64,000 nt of DNA from [Zimmermannella] faecalis ATCC 13722 (GTDB lineage Bacteria > Actinomycetota > Actinomycetes > Actinomycetales > Microbacteriaceae): contig NZ_KB907075.1 in NCBI RefSeq assembly GCF_000381765.1, forward strand, positions 62,001-126,000, read 5' to 3'. Shown here piece by piece: positions 54,246 through 63,650 of this stretch. How positions within the stretch are numbered: position 1 is the first letter of the stretch; the number at the start of each line of letters is the position of its first letter. Position numbers and translations under genes: made by a program. The notes under the pieces were generated by a model. It was not told the origin of the DNA. It saw nothing but the letters and a program-made list of their open reading frames with translations, and did no database searches.

Positions 54246-57200
54246 CTACGCCGTCACGAACGCGCGCGGCGCATCCGCTTCAACCGCCTCAACAACCAGC
54301 GCCTCGGCGACCACGCCCTCGAGCCACTCAATACCGGCGTCGCTCGCATCAATCGGACCGCCAGCATCGTGCCGCCCGTACTCGCCGTCGCGAACGGCGC
54401 CGCATCCGGCGAGCGCCTCGTCGAGCAGCTCGCTGCCGCGCGAGTACGTCTTCGCGTAGCTGCGGTCGCCGAGCCCGAACATCGCGTAGCGCAGCCCGGT
54501 CAGGTCGACGCCGGCCTCCGCGAGTTCGGCGTGCAGCGACCGCACGCCGGTCGGCAGCTCGCCATCGCCGTACGTAGAGCAAATAATGACGTGGAACCGG
54601 TCGACATCGAGATCGCCCGCACGCGCCGTCGAGAGGTCGAGCAGCCGCGCATCCCCGCGCGCCTGCAGCGACCGCACCAGCTCCTCGGCGAGCAGCTCAG
54701 AGTTGCCCGACTCGGTCGCGAACGCGACGGTGACGGGCGTCGTGATCCGCACGCTGCCGCCCGCAGCCGCGGCACGCGGCGGCACGACGACGGTCGCGTC
54801 GGTCGCGGTTGAAATCTGCTCGGCGCGGCTGCGCAACTTGCGGCGCGTGCGCCCGGCCGCGGTGCGCTGCCGCTCGACGTGATCGATGCGCCGCCATCCC
54901 GCGATGTCGATCGCGTCGGCGGGCAGCCGCAGTTCGGGGCGGGATGCGGGGTCTCGACGCACAGGCCCGGTTTCGGCGCCCTTCGGCGCCGCCTCGGCCG
55001 GAGCGCCGTGCCCGAACGGACAACCGCCGCCCTCCGGCATCGACTCGGCAGCCGGAGCCGCAGCCGCACCCGACTCCCCCGCCGCCTGGCCCGGAGCATC
55101 CCCACCCCGCGCCGCCTCAACAAGATCGCCCGCGATCATGCGCGCGAGCAGCTTCGCGTCGGTGCGCTGGTCGGGAATCGCTCCGCGCGGGCCGCGCCGC
55201 AGCCAACCGGCGACGTAGAGCCCCGGCTCGACCCGACCATCCGGGTGCCGCCCGGGCACCGCAAGCGCCGACTCGTCGCCGGTGAATCCGATCGCGGTCA
55301 CGATCGAGTCGACCTCGAGCGCAGCCTCGCGGCCGTCGGCGTGCCGCAGGCGCAGGGCGGATACGCGGCCCGCGTCGCCCTCGCCGGTCGCCTCGATCGG
55401 GGTGGCCTCGAACCACCACTCGATACGTGCGTGCGGGGCTGCCCCCTGCGATGCCGCGGCACCGGCCGACGCGAGCTCGCGCACGGCGTCGAGGCGCGCA
55501 TCCTTGCCCTCGGGGAACGCTTCGAAGTCGACGCCGTGCACGACGTGCTCGAGGCCCGGCATGCCGGCGAGTTCGCGCACCATGACCGGGTCGAATTTCG
55601 CGCGCTCGGGGGCGCTACGGCCGACGAGGTGCACGGTGCGCACGCGGCCGGCGAGACGCTCGACGGTGGCGTCGTCGAGGTCGGTGCCGGTGAGGTCGCG
55701 GCGGGTGAGGAGGCGGGCGAGGTCCATCGCGACGTTGCCGTGGCCGACCACGGCGACCGTCTCGCCGAGCTCGGGCACGTCGGTCTCGTCGGGGTGGCCG
55801 TTGAGCAGGCGAGTGATCTGCCCGGCGCCGAAGATGCCGGGGCGCGTGCCGCCGGCGACGGGGAACGGCACGTCGCGGTGCAGGCCGGTCGCGAGCACGA
55901 CCGCGTCGTACGATTCGCGCAGCTGCTCGACCGTGACGTCACCCTGCGCGCCGACGCGCACGTTGCCGCGGAACTCGACTCCGGACTCGTCAAAGAATCG
56001 CTCAAACTGCTGCGCGACCGACTTCGTACCCTGGTGGTCGGCCGCGACGCCGTAGCGCACGAGGCCGAACGGGGTTGCCGACTCGTCGAGCACGTCGATG
56101 CGCGACTTCGGCAGGGCGCGGCGCAGCGCCTGGCCGGTGAAACAGCCGGCGGGGCCCGAGCCAACGATCGCGATGCGCGCCTCGGTTTCTGAGGGCGCGT
56201 CGGCGTCGTGCGCGTCGCGGGTCGACTCCCACGCGATCGGCAGTTTCGTCATGCCGCGGAACACCCAGCCGGCCGTGGCGGGCGGGTTGTCGTCGATGAG
56301 GCGCATCCCCCGCAGCCGCGAGAAGAGGGCAGGCAGGCCGATCTCGGCGACCTCAGCCTTCGCGACCCACGTGCCGAGGCACGCGTGCACGCCCTTGCCG
56401 AACGCGAGGTGCGGCTTCACCTCGCGGTGAATATTGAAGCGCTCGGCGTCGTCCCACACCGTTTCGTCTCGGTTCGCCGAGAGGATGCAGATGCCGAGCC
56501 GCGCGTCGGCCGGCAGCTCGACGCCGGCGAGCACCGTGTCGCGAGTGACCTGCCGCGAGTACATGCCGATCGGTGCCACCCAGCGGATCGCCTCGTCGAA
56601 CGTCGCGCCCCAGAGCGACGGGTCCTGTTCGACGGCGGCGCGCTGCTCGGGGTTGTCGAGCAGCGCCCAAGCGGCCACGCCGAGCGCGTCGCGGGGCTCG
56701 TTCACGCCGCCGCCGATCGTCATTTTCAGGTTGGCGCGGATGCGGTCGAGCGGCATCTTGTACTCGTCGATGCGCAGCAGGTGCGCGATGAGGCTCGGGT
56801 TGTCGTCGAGGTTCGCGCCGTGCCAGGCGAGCATTTCGTCGAGTGCGGCGTCGACCTCGTTGAAGGAGCGCTCGCCCTCGGCCCACACGTCGGGGTCGTC
56901 GGCGTAGTTGCCGGTGGCGTCGATCATCGTTTGCGACCAGCGCTGGAGGTCTTGCTGGGTCGCGTTGTGGAGGCCGATGATTTCGCGGAGGTTCTCGGCG
57001 GCGTAGGGTGCGGCGAAGTCCCAGACGAGGTCGGCGCCGGGGCCCTTCTCGACGAGTTCGTCGAGGTAGCGGTTCGCGTTCTCGGCGAAGACGCGGTTCC
57101 AGACGTTCTTCACGGCGCCCGGGCGCAGCGCGGGCTGCCAGGCCTTGCGCTCGATCGCGTGCTCGGGGTCGTCGCGGCGCAGCATCGAGTGGCCCATCGC

Positions 57201-57416
57201 GCGGATCTGCAGCGAGCCCCGCTCGTTCGCCGAGAAGATCTCCTGGTCGAGCTCGGTGCCGTGCACCGCCTCGTACGAGGTGATGAGGTAGCGGCCGACC
57301 GCCGGCACCCAGTGCACGCCGCCCTCGGCGCGCAGGCGCTCGTAGATCGGGAATGGATCGCGGTACAGCTCCGGGATCGTCACCCAGTCAGCAACGGGGG
57401 CGGGTCGACTTGTCAT
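54246..57416 (-). CDS. Cytochrome P450 - ferredoxin reductase - flavodoxin fusion
   Basis: A single 1056-residue self-sufficient monooxygenase. Residues 1-400 are a P450 with heme ligand Cys346 (AFGKGVHACLG). The I-helix reads GGGVNEPRD (235-243), lacking the usual oxygen-activating threonine. Residues 413-770 are an FprA-type FAD/NADPH reductase (GSGPAG 419-424, FGLVRYGVAADH, GHGNVAMD). A linker with GGGCPFGHG (a CP motif) follows. Residues 893-1045 are a flavodoxin-like FMN domain (TESGNSE, TYGDGELP, GLGDRSY). Electrons would pass NADPH to FAD to FMN to heme within one chain. The substrate is unknown. The ATG is preceded by GAGGAA. Confidence 0.9.
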   Translation of the reverse strand: MTSRPAPVADWVTIPELYRDPFPIYERLRAEGGVHWVPAVGRYLITSYEAVHGTELDQEIFSANERGSLQIRAMGHSMLRRDDPEHAIERKAWQPALRPGAVKNVWNRVFAENANRYLDELVEKGPGADLVWDFAAPYAAENLREIIGLHNATQQDLQRWSQTMIDATGNYADDPDVWAEGERSFNEVDAALDEMLAWHGANLDDNPSLIAHLLRIDEYKMPLDRIRANLKMTIGGGVNEPRDALGVAAWALLDNPEQRAAVEQDPSLWGATFDEAIRWVAPIGMYSRQVTRDTVLAGVELPADARLGICILSANRDETVWDDAERFNIHREVKPHLAFGKGVHACLGTWVAKAEVAEIGLPALFSRLRGMRLIDDNPPATAGWVFRGMTKLPIAWESTRDAHDADAPSETEARIAIVGSGPAGCFTGQALRRALPKSRIDVLDESATPFGLVRYGVAADHQGTKSVAQQFERFFDESGVEFRGNVRVGAQGDVTVEQLRESYDAVVLATGLHRDVPFPVAGGTRPGIFGAGQITRLLNGHPDETDVPELGETVAVVGHGNVAMDLARLLTRRDLTGTDLDDATVERLAGRVRTVHLVGRSAPERAKFDPVMVRELAGMPGLEHVVHGVDFEAFPEGKDARLDAVRELASAGAAASQGAAPHARIEWWFEATPIEATGEGDAGRVSALRLRHADGREAALEVDSIVTAIGFTGDESALAVPGRHPDGRVEPGLYVAGWLRRGPRGAIPDQRTDAKLLARMIAGDLVEAARGGDAPGQAAGESGAAAAPAAESMPEGGGCPFGHGAPAEAAPKGAETGPVRRDPASRPELRLPADAIDIAGWRRIDHVERQRTAAGRTRRKLRSRAEQISTATDATVVVPPRAAAAGGSVRITTPVTVAFATESGNSELLAEELVRSLQARGDARLLDLSTARAGDLDVDRFHVIICSTYGDGELPTGVRSLHAELAEAGVDLTGLRYAMFGLGDRSYAKTYSRGSELLDEALAGCGAVRDGEYGRHDAGGPIDASDAGIEWLEGVVAEALVVEAVEADAPRAFVTA

Positions 57417-57467
57417 CGCGGTTCCTCACAACTATTTGTCTCGCGTTTCGCGCTCGTCGTCGAGCGG

Positions 57468-57483
57468 CGCTCAGCACTGAGCG
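57468..57483. promoter_or_regulatory. Inverted repeat upstream of P450 fusion
   Basis: CGCTCAG-CA-CTGAGCG is a perfect 7+7 inverted repeat, 52-67 bases before the P450 start codon. It may be an operator for a repressor that is not encoded nearby. The remaining stretch to 57692 shows only A/T-richer DNA without a recognised gene. Confidence 0.4.
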
Positions 57484-57692
57484 GGCGTTGGTGGTGTTGT
57501 AGTGAGTTTCTCGCTGTTAGTTGGCAAAGAAAAGCGGTCTTTTGTGGCGTGATTCCTTTGTTTTGTGGTGGATGCGCGGGGTGCGGCGACGTGCGGACGT
57601 GGGAATGTCGCAGGGTCGGGGCAGGATTGAGTCACGGCGACATGGCTGCGATTTGGATGCTGATAATTCGCTGGTAGTGACTGGATTGAGCA

Positions 57693-57721
57693 TTGTAATA
57701 CGTATTTCTGTTCGATAGTAT
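57693..57721 (+). promoter_or_regulatory. Sigma-70-like promoter of HNH gene
   Basis: TTGTAA (57693-57698) and TAGTAT (57716-57721) are 17 bases apart and lie about 56 bases before the HNH-gene ATG, in an A/T-rich stretch. The spacing and -10 box fit a housekeeping promoter. Confidence 0.5.
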
Positions 57722-57777
57722 TGAAGCACGAAACGTCACTGCGGTGACCTGGCAAACCCGAAGCGGGGTGAACTCCA

Positions 57778-59514
57778 ATGGCCAACGACGATGTGACCGG
57801 CGATGGCGGCGACTGGGCCGCGCCAGGAGTCCCCCACGAGCCGACGGTCGACGAGCCGCGCACCGAATCAGTGGGGTCGAGCTCGGTTGATTGGGATGCG
57901 CTCACGCGGCCACGGCGCGGGGTCGAGTTCCGGCCGGTGGGCGAGGCACTCGAGCCTCCGATCTGTGATCGCAGCGGTGCGCCTGAGCCTCGCGACCTAC
58001 GTGCACTTCCAAATCTCGCCGACCTTCCCGACGGCGAACTGATGCGTGCCCTCGAGGCGCACGGTGCCGAGGTGCGGGCCGTGCTCGCGCGCGCGGCCGC
58101 GCTGAGTCGGGAGCTCGCGAAGCGGTCAGCGAAGTCACTCGGGCGCGATGCCCTGTCGAAGCGGGCCGGATACGCGAACTCGACGATCGCGGCCGCGCAC
58201 CTGCTCGGCGTGCCGTACAACTTCGCGCGGCAGCTGCACTCGGTTGGCGAGGCCACCTCGACCCGGATCACGTTGCAGGGCGAGGTGCTCCCGCCCCGAT
58301 ACGAGCACGTCGCTGACTCGGTCGCGGGCGCCGTACTGCCGGTGGAGTATGCGGACAAGATTGTCGAGTTCCTTGAGGACATCACGCCCCGTGTTGACCC
58401 GGTCACGCTGGTCGAGGCGGAAGTGGCACTCGTTGAGGCGGCGCCTGGGCTCACGTCGCGCGAGCTCGTGCAGGTGATCGCCGGGATGACATCCGTGCTC
58501 GATCCCGACGGTGTCGAACCCACCGAGGCCGAAGCGTACGCAGGCCGGTATTTCGACATGACCGTGCTGCCGACGGGGCAGGTGCGCATCAAGGGGTTGT
58601 TGGACGCGGCAAGTGCCGCACCGATCCTCGCGGGCGTGAACGCATACGTCACGAACGAGCTCAGGAAGTCGCGGGGCGTGAACAACCCCGACGGCAGTGT
58701 CACCGGCGTCGTCCGAGACGTCGACCGCGACCGCACGGAAGGCCAGGCCCAGAGTGAGAGCGAGGTGGCGCAGATCGTGCAGGAGACCCGCACGGTGCGG
58801 CAGTTGCGGGCCGATGCGTTCATCATGCTCTGCCAGCACGCGATCGGCTGCAACGAGCTGCCCGGCTGCTCGACGCAGGTGGTCGTGCGGATGCAGGACC
58901 GCGACCTCATCGACCGCGCCCGCGACGCCGGGCTGCTCGACGACGTCGACGCGGCCGACGAGCCAGTTGATGAAGCGACGGGCCTCGACCCGCGCAGCGC
59001 CTTCACGAGCGCCGGGCTCGCGACGATCGACGGGCTCCCCGCGGCGATCAGCGCCAGCGCCGCGCGTCGGCTGTGCGCGAAGGCGGGGATCATCCCGGTC
59101 GTGCTCGGCGGCGCAGGCGAAGTACTCGATCTCGGGCGCGCATCCCGCCTCGCGACACCCGCCCAACGGAAAGCGTTGATCGAGCGCGATGGCGGCTGCG
59201 CGTTCTGCGGGCTCGAGCCATCCATGTGCGAGGTGCACCACGTCCGCTACTGGACCCGCGACGCGGGGCCAACAGACCTCGCGAACCTGATCCTGTTGTG
59301 CACGACCTGCCACCACCGCATCCATGACGACGAGTGGCAGATCCGCATCGTGCCGCCCGGCACGGCCGACCAGTACCAAGGTCCGGCAAGGCCGGCGCGG
59401 TTCAGTGTGCTCGACGAGGTGTGGTTCATCCCGCCCGCGAGCGTGTATCCCGACCGCACCCCGAGACTCGGCGGGCGAAGAAGGTACGCACCGAAGGTCC
59501 GCACCCGCTGTTGA
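57778..59514 (+). CDS. DUF222 / HNH endonuclease domain protein (13E12 type)
   Basis: A 578-residue protein of the 13E12 repeat family, common in many copies in Actinobacteria. The N-terminal two thirds is the DUF222 region. The C-terminal HNH nuclease includes CAFCGLEPSMCEVHHVRYW and TTCHHRIHDDEW, with both zinc CxxC pairs intact. The biological role is unknown; it is not a transposase. Confidence 0.9.
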   Translation: MANDDVTGDGGDWAAPGVPHEPTVDEPRTESVGSSSVDWDALTRPRRGVEFRPVGEALEPPICDRSGAPEPRDLRALPNLADLPDGELMRALEAHGAEVRAVLARAAALSRELAKRSAKSLGRDALSKRAGYANSTIAAAHLLGVPYNFARQLHSVGEATSTRITLQGEVLPPRYEHVADSVAGAVLPVEYADKIVEFLEDITPRVDPVTLVEAEVALVEAAPGLTSRELVQVIAGMTSVLDPDGVEPTEAEAYAGRYFDMTVLPTGQVRIKGLLDAASAAPILAGVNAYVTNELRKSRGVNNPDGSVTGVVRDVDRDRTEGQAQSESEVAQIVQETRTVRQLRADAFIMLCQHAIGCNELPGCSTQVVVRMQDRDLIDRARDAGLLDDVDAADEPVDEATGLDPRSAFTSAGLATIDGLPAAISASAARRLCAKAGIIPVVLGGAGEVLDLGRASRLATPAQRKALIERDGGCAFCGLEPSMCEVHHVRYWTRDAGPTDLANLILLCTTCHHRIHDDEWQIRIVPPGTADQYQGPARPARFSVLDEVWFIPPASVYPDRTPRLGGRRRYAPKVRTRC

Positions 59515-59567
59515 GGCCGGCCGCGCATCCGAATTTCGACGAATTTCGGCGTGTCGCCCAGAATTAC

Positions 59568-59596
59568 TTGACACGACCGAATTCGGTGCATAGTTT
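59568..59596 (+). promoter_or_regulatory. Strong promoter with palindrome between boxes
   Basis: TTGACA (59568-59573) and TAGTTT (59591-59596) are spaced by 17 bases. The perfect palindrome CCGAATTCGG (59577-59586) sits between them, a classic operator position. A related repeat GAATTTCG occurs twice just upstream (59531 and 59541). The promoter drives the 25-codon ORF at 59630. Confidence 0.65.
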
Positions 59597-59629
59597 TGTG
59601 AGCGTCTGAATTTGAGAGGAGGCGGCAAG

Positions 59630-59707
59630 ATGATTATTACGTCAACGGGAATCACCCCGGGAATCCGTGCTGCCTTCGCAGGCGCACGCGCCGTGGCTCT
59701 TCACTAG
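59630..59707 (+). CDS. 25-residue leader-peptide-like ORF
   Basis: A 25-codon frame (MIITSTGITP to the end ARAVALH) preceded by a perfect AGGAGG seven bases before the ATG and downstream of a strong promoter. No family is recognised. It could be a regulatory leader peptide or a small functional peptide. The next 217 bases up to the following gene contain no other clear feature. Confidence 0.5.
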   Translation: MIITSTGITPGIRAAFAGARAVALH

Positions 59708-59924
59708 CATCTCCGCTGGCACTCGCCACCGCCCGGGCTTTGACCCTCTGATCACCCCGCAGTTGCGCTCATACGCGCATCGCTGCTTCGGCTGATCGTT
59801 CTCACTCGTTGCGAGCCATTTCGCTGCCGGGTTTATTCGGCATGCGATATTCGGCTATTGCGATTCTTTGGACGCCCAATGTTGGGCCTCCGCACACTCA
59901 TTTTGCGATTCGAAAGCGAATTCC

Positions 59925-60206
59925 GTGAACGCTTCTGTTCAGGTCGTCTCCGTTGACGATCAACGTGACCAAATAACCGTCCACCTGCCCGACCAACAGC
60001 ACCTCGACCGGCTGTCGATGCTCGATCGACTCGCCCTCCGCGTGGGCCTGCGGCTCGTGCTGCTCAGCGAACGTCGCCGCCACGCAGCGGCACGCGACGC
60101 CGAGCACGCACTCGACCGCGAGCGCATGCGCCGCGAAGCCGAGCGGGCCGCCCACGACCGCGACCGGCTGCTCGCCGCCTCGGGCCTCCACCGCACCTGG
60201 ATGTAA
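59925..60206 (+). CDS. Small Arg/Ala-rich hypothetical protein
   Basis: A 93-residue basic, helical protein (HLPDQQHLDRLSMLDRLALR, then an Arg/Ala/Glu-rich helix) of a type often seen in Microbacteriaceae. The GTG at 59925 gives the start MNASVQV; a TTG at 59868 in the same frame is the alternative. Either start has a weak ribosome site. Function unknown. Confidence 0.5.
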   Translation: MNASVQVVSVDDQRDQITVHLPDQQHLDRLSMLDRLALRVGLRLVLLSERRRHAAARDAEHALDRERMRREAERAAHDRDRLLAASGLHRTWM

Positions 60207-60310
60207 CCCAGATGCCCGCCCCGACCGGCCGGGATGCGCGCCCCGTGCTCTCACGCACGCCGCGCATCCCGGCCCTCGGCGGCACTAGCGTCCACCCGCA
60301 TCAACCCCCG

Positions 60311-60868
60311 TCAGCTCGCCGCAACGGCGGGCTCGACGATCTCCGCGGTCCACCGACCGTGCTCCCCAGCGCGCACAAACACCACCTGACCGTTGAGGAT
60401 GCGCGGACACGGCGCACCCGTGATCGCCTCCACCCCGGCACGAATGAACATGCCGTGCGACACCGCGACCGTCGCGCCCTCGCGCCGCATGAGCCCCACA
60501 ATCGCCAGCTCGGCTCGGGCGCCCACCTGCTCCCAGGTCTCGCCGCCCGGATACGCGCCCGACTTCCAGCGCCGCTCCGCGTCGACGACGAGCATCCCCT
60601 CGGCCTCGCCGAAGTCGCGCTCGAGAAGCGCATCGGTCAGCTCGAACGCCGGCGCCGACACGACCGAATCGACAATCCGCGCCGTCTCGACCGCCCGCTC
60701 GAGCGGCGAACACACGATGCGATCCCACCGCGACACGCGCAACAACTCCGCGGCGCCACGCGCCTGCTCCCGGCCGACTTCGTCGAGCGGCACGTCGCTG
60801 CGACCCTGCAGCCGCCGTTCCCGGTTCAGTGCGGTCCGCCCGTGCCGCACAAGGGCGAGCACAGTCAC
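60311..60868 (-). CDS. Histidine phosphatase family protein
   Basis: A 185-residue phosphoglycerate-mutase-fold phosphatase: catalytic His in LALVRHGRTALNRERRLQG, a later VCSPLERAVETA stretch and the second His in TVAVSHGMFIR. The GTG start overlaps the ABC ATPase stop by four bases (GTGA), so it is coupled to the importer. It may dephosphorylate an imported compound or a metabolite. Confidence 0.85.
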   Translation of the reverse strand: MTVLALVRHGRTALNRERRLQGRSDVPLDEVGREQARGAAELLRVSRWDRIVCSPLERAVETARIVDSVVSAPAFELTDALLERDFGEAEGMLVVDAERRWKSGAYPGGETWEQVGARAELAIVGLMRREGATVAVSHGMFIRAGVEAITGAPCPRILNGQVVFVRAGEHGRWTAEIVEPAVAAS

Positions 60869-61953
60869 GCCACCGCGGCGGCAACCGACGCGCGCGCTGC
60901 CGATTCGCCGTCCACTCCCCCGCCGTCGCACCGATACAGCTTCGCCGACCGCACGCGAACGTCAACCCGGTCGCCGACCTCGACGCGCATCCCCTGCGTT
61001 CGGGCGCGCAGCTCGACCCCACACCAGTCCACGACGACGTCGCTCCCATCGCGCATGAACAGCGCCGACCGCACGATCGCGGCGCCGTCAACGGCCGACG
61101 TGAGTGCCACCTCCGACGGCAGCACTGCGGCGCGCACCGGCCCAGCGACCGCACCCTCCGTGGGCAGCCGCAGGGGCAGCGCATCGGCGACAAACTCGCC
61201 CGCCTCGGCGACACCCTCAATCAGGGTCGCGTCGGAGAGAAACTGGGCGACAAACGCCGAAGCCGGATTCACGAGCAGCTCCTCAGGCGGGGCAACCTGT
61301 TGCACACGCCCGGCGTCAAGAACGGCCACGCGATCGGCGAGCGCGAGCGCCTCGGCCCGATCGTGCGTCACGTGCACCACCGTCAGCCCAAGTTCCCGCG
61401 TAAGCGTGCGCAGCTCAAGCCGCAACCGGTCGCGCAGCGGCTCGTCGAGCGCCGAAAGCGCCTCATCAAGCAGCAGCACGCTCGGGCGCGCGACGAGGGC
61501 GCGCGCGAGCGCAACCCGCTGCCGCTGCCCGCCCGACAGGGTCGCGGGGTCGCGCTTCGCGTATCCCGGCAGCCCGACGAGCTCGAGCGCCTCGGCGACG
61601 CGCGCCATCCGCTCGCCCCGCGGCACCCGAGCGCGCCGCAGCGGATACTCGACGTTCCGCCCAACGTTCCAGTGCGGCCACACGGCGTGCTGCTGAAACA
61701 CCATGCCGAGCGCCCGCCGCTCCGGCGGCACAAACTCCGCGCCACCCGCGACGACGCGATCGCCGATGCGGATGCTCCCGCTCGTCGGCGTGAGGAACCC
61801 CGCGATGGTGCGCAGCAGCGTCGTCTTGCCCGACCCCGACGGCCCGACGAGCGCGACGAACTCCCCATCACCCAGCGTCAGATCGACGTCGGCCAACCCG
61901 ACCGCTCCCGACGGGTAGCGCACGCACACGCCCCCGAGCTCGACACTCGACAT
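60865..61953 (-). CDS. ABC importer ATPase (FbpC/PotA-like)
   Basis: A 362-residue ATPase: Walker A GPSGSGKTTLLRT, signature TLSGGQRQRVALARAL, Walker B LLLDEALSALD, and a TOBE-like tail. The final glutamate of the usual LLDEPLSALD is kept although Pro is replaced by Ala. It follows the permease stop by two bases. Confidence 0.93.
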   Translation of the reverse strand: MSSVELGGVCVRYPSGAVGLADVDLTLGDGEFVALVGPSGSGKTTLLRTIAGFLTPTSGSIRIGDRVVAGGAEFVPPERRALGMVFQQHAVWPHWNVGRNVEYPLRRARVPRGERMARVAEALELVGLPGYAKRDPATLSGGQRQRVALARALVARPSVLLLDEALSALDEPLRDRLRLELRTLTRELGLTVVHVTHDRAEALALADRVAVLDAGRVQQVAPPEELLVNPASAFVAQFLSDATLIEGVAEAGEFVADALPLRLPTEGAVAGPVRAAVLPSEVALTSAVDGAAIVRSALFMRDGSDVVVDWCGVELRARTQGMRVEVGDRVDVRVRSAKLYRCDGGGVDGESAARASVAAAVA

Positions 61954-61955
61954 GC

Positions 61956-63650
61956 CTACATTCCTTTCGATCCGGCCCCGCCCGACGTCACGCGACCGGT
62001 CGCAAGACCGATCACCGCGAGGCCGAGCAGGGCAACGACGAGCGACAGCGCCGAGGCGGTACTAAACGCCCCGGCCTGCTGCAGATTGAAGATGGCGACG
62101 CCGAGCGTCTGCGAGCCGGGCGACAGGAGCAGCACCGAGAGCGTAAGCTCCCGCACCGCCGTCACGGCAACGAGCACGGCCCCCGAAATCGCAGCGGGCG
62201 CTGCGAGCCGCGCCGAGATATCCGCGAGCGCGCGCAGGGGCCCAGCCCCGGATATCCGCGCCGCCTCCTCGGCGCTCGAGGGCGTGCCCGCGAGCGGCGC
62301 CGTCACCGCCTGCAGCACGATCGCCGTGAACGACGTGATGTACGCGCAGAGAATGAGCCACGGCGTATTGAACAGCCCGATGCGGGGCGCGAGCACGAGC
62401 CACGCAACACCGATGACGATGCCCGGCACCGCCTGCGGCAGCATCATCACCGCGTGCATCGCGCGCGACCCGACGACGCGCGTGCGGGTACCGACCACGC
62501 CGATCGCGAGCCCGAGCACGCCGCACACGATGGCGGCGCCGACTGCGAGCAGCACCGAATTCGTGGCGCCCGTCAACGCGTTCGCCGACGTCACCGCCTC
62601 GACGAGATGGTCGAGCGTGAGGTTCTCGAACGCGAGCGGCACGCCCGGCGCCCGCAGCAGCGTCTGCATGAGCAGCGCGAGCAGCGGCAGCACCGTCACG
62701 GCGAGCACCGCGAGCCACGTCACGATACTCACCGGCACCCGGGCCCGCCCGAGCGACAGCGCCTCGGCCCGCGAGGCTGACGCGTCGAGCTCGACGCGCG
62801 GCTTGCCGATGCGCGCATCCGCGAGCAGCCCGATCAGCGCGATCACGATGAGCACGACCCCGATCGCCGCGACGACGCCGAGCGGGTTGTCGACCGTGCC
62901 CGACTGCAGGTACCGATACACGAGGGTCGCGAGGGTCGTGAAGCGCTCGGGCAGCCCGATGATCGACGGAATGCCGAAGTCGGCGAGGTTCCCCACCGCG
63001 ACGAGCACGAAGGACGACACGAGCGCGGGGCGCAGCAGCGGCACCGTCACGGTGAGCAGGCTCCGCACGGGGCCCGCGCCCGAGATCCGCGCCGCCTGTT
63101 CGAGGTCGGCCGGAATTCGACGCAGCGCGGCCGTAACGATGAGCATGACGATGGGATAGCTGTGCACCGTGAGCAGCAGGATCACGCCGTCGGCGCCATA
63201 CACCGACCACAGCGGGCCGCCGAACATCGACCGCCACCAGAGATTCAACGGGCTCGACGGCCCCGCGATGCCGAGCCACGCGATCGCCCCGACGAACGGC
63301 GGGATCAGCATCGGCGAGAACGCGAACAGGCGCAGCGCCCGGCGACCCGCGAGATCGGTGCGCTCGCAGAGCACCGCGAGCGCCGTACCGACCGCCACCG
63401 CCGCGACGGCCGATCCGACCGCCGACACGAGGCTGTTCACGCTCGCCTCGAGCACCTCGCCCTGCAGCAGCACGCCGAACTCGCCGCCGCGCACCGCGAG
63501 CACGACGATCGCGCCGAGCGGGATGAGCACGAGCGCGGCCGTCGCGAGCCAGAGCCCCAGTGCCAATCCGGAAATCGATGCGAGTCCGCGCACGCCCCCG
63601 CGCCCACGGCGAATTGCCGCGGGCGCGGGGGCCTCGGTCGCGAGCGTCAT
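61956..63650 (-). CDS. ABC importer permease, two fused domains
   Basis: A 564-residue permease of the Fe3+/thiamine/phosphonate type, with two homologous halves and about twelve membrane segments. EAA loops are seen at EQAARISGAGPVRSLLTVTV and EEAARISGAGPLRALADISA. The ATG overlaps the binding-protein stop by one base (TAATG). Confidence 0.92.
   Translation of the reverse strand: MTLATEAPAPAAIRRGRGGVRGLASISGLALGLWLATAALVLIPLGAIVVLAVRGGEFGVLLQGEVLEASVNSLVSAVGSAVAAVAVGTALAVLCERTDLAGRRALRLFAFSPMLIPPFVGAIAWLGIAGPSSPLNLWWRSMFGGPLWSVYGADGVILLLTVHSYPIVMLIVTAALRRIPADLEQAARISGAGPVRSLLTVTVPLLRPALVSSFVLVAVGNLADFGIPSIIGLPERFTTLATLVYRYLQSGTVDNPLGVVAAIGVVLIVIALIGLLADARIGKPRVELDASASRAEALSLGRARVPVSIVTWLAVLAVTVLPLLALLMQTLLRAPGVPLAFENLTLDHLVEAVTSANALTGATNSVLLAVGAAIVCGVLGLAIGVVGTRTRVVGSRAMHAVMMLPQAVPGIVIGVAWLVLAPRIGLFNTPWLILCAYITSFTAIVLQAVTAPLAGTPSSAEEAARISGAGPLRALADISARLAAPAAISGAVLVAVTAVRELTLSVLLLSPGSQTLGVAIFNLQQAGAFSTASALSLVVALLGLAVIGLATGRVTSGGAGSKGM

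Noticed and set aside
57711..57716. LexA (SOS) box upstream of the HNH gene
   Set aside because: Only a half site (GTTCGA) is present without the matching partner at the expected spacing.
57471..59225. Long minus-strand open frame opposite the HNH gene
   Set aside because: Ser/Arg/Ala-rich with no recognisable motifs, while the plus strand carries complete HNH motifs, a promoter and normal codon use.
57778..59514. HNH gene as a homing endonuclease or insertion sequence
   Set aside because: No terminal repeats, target duplication or intron context; the DUF222 region places it in the resident 13E12 family.
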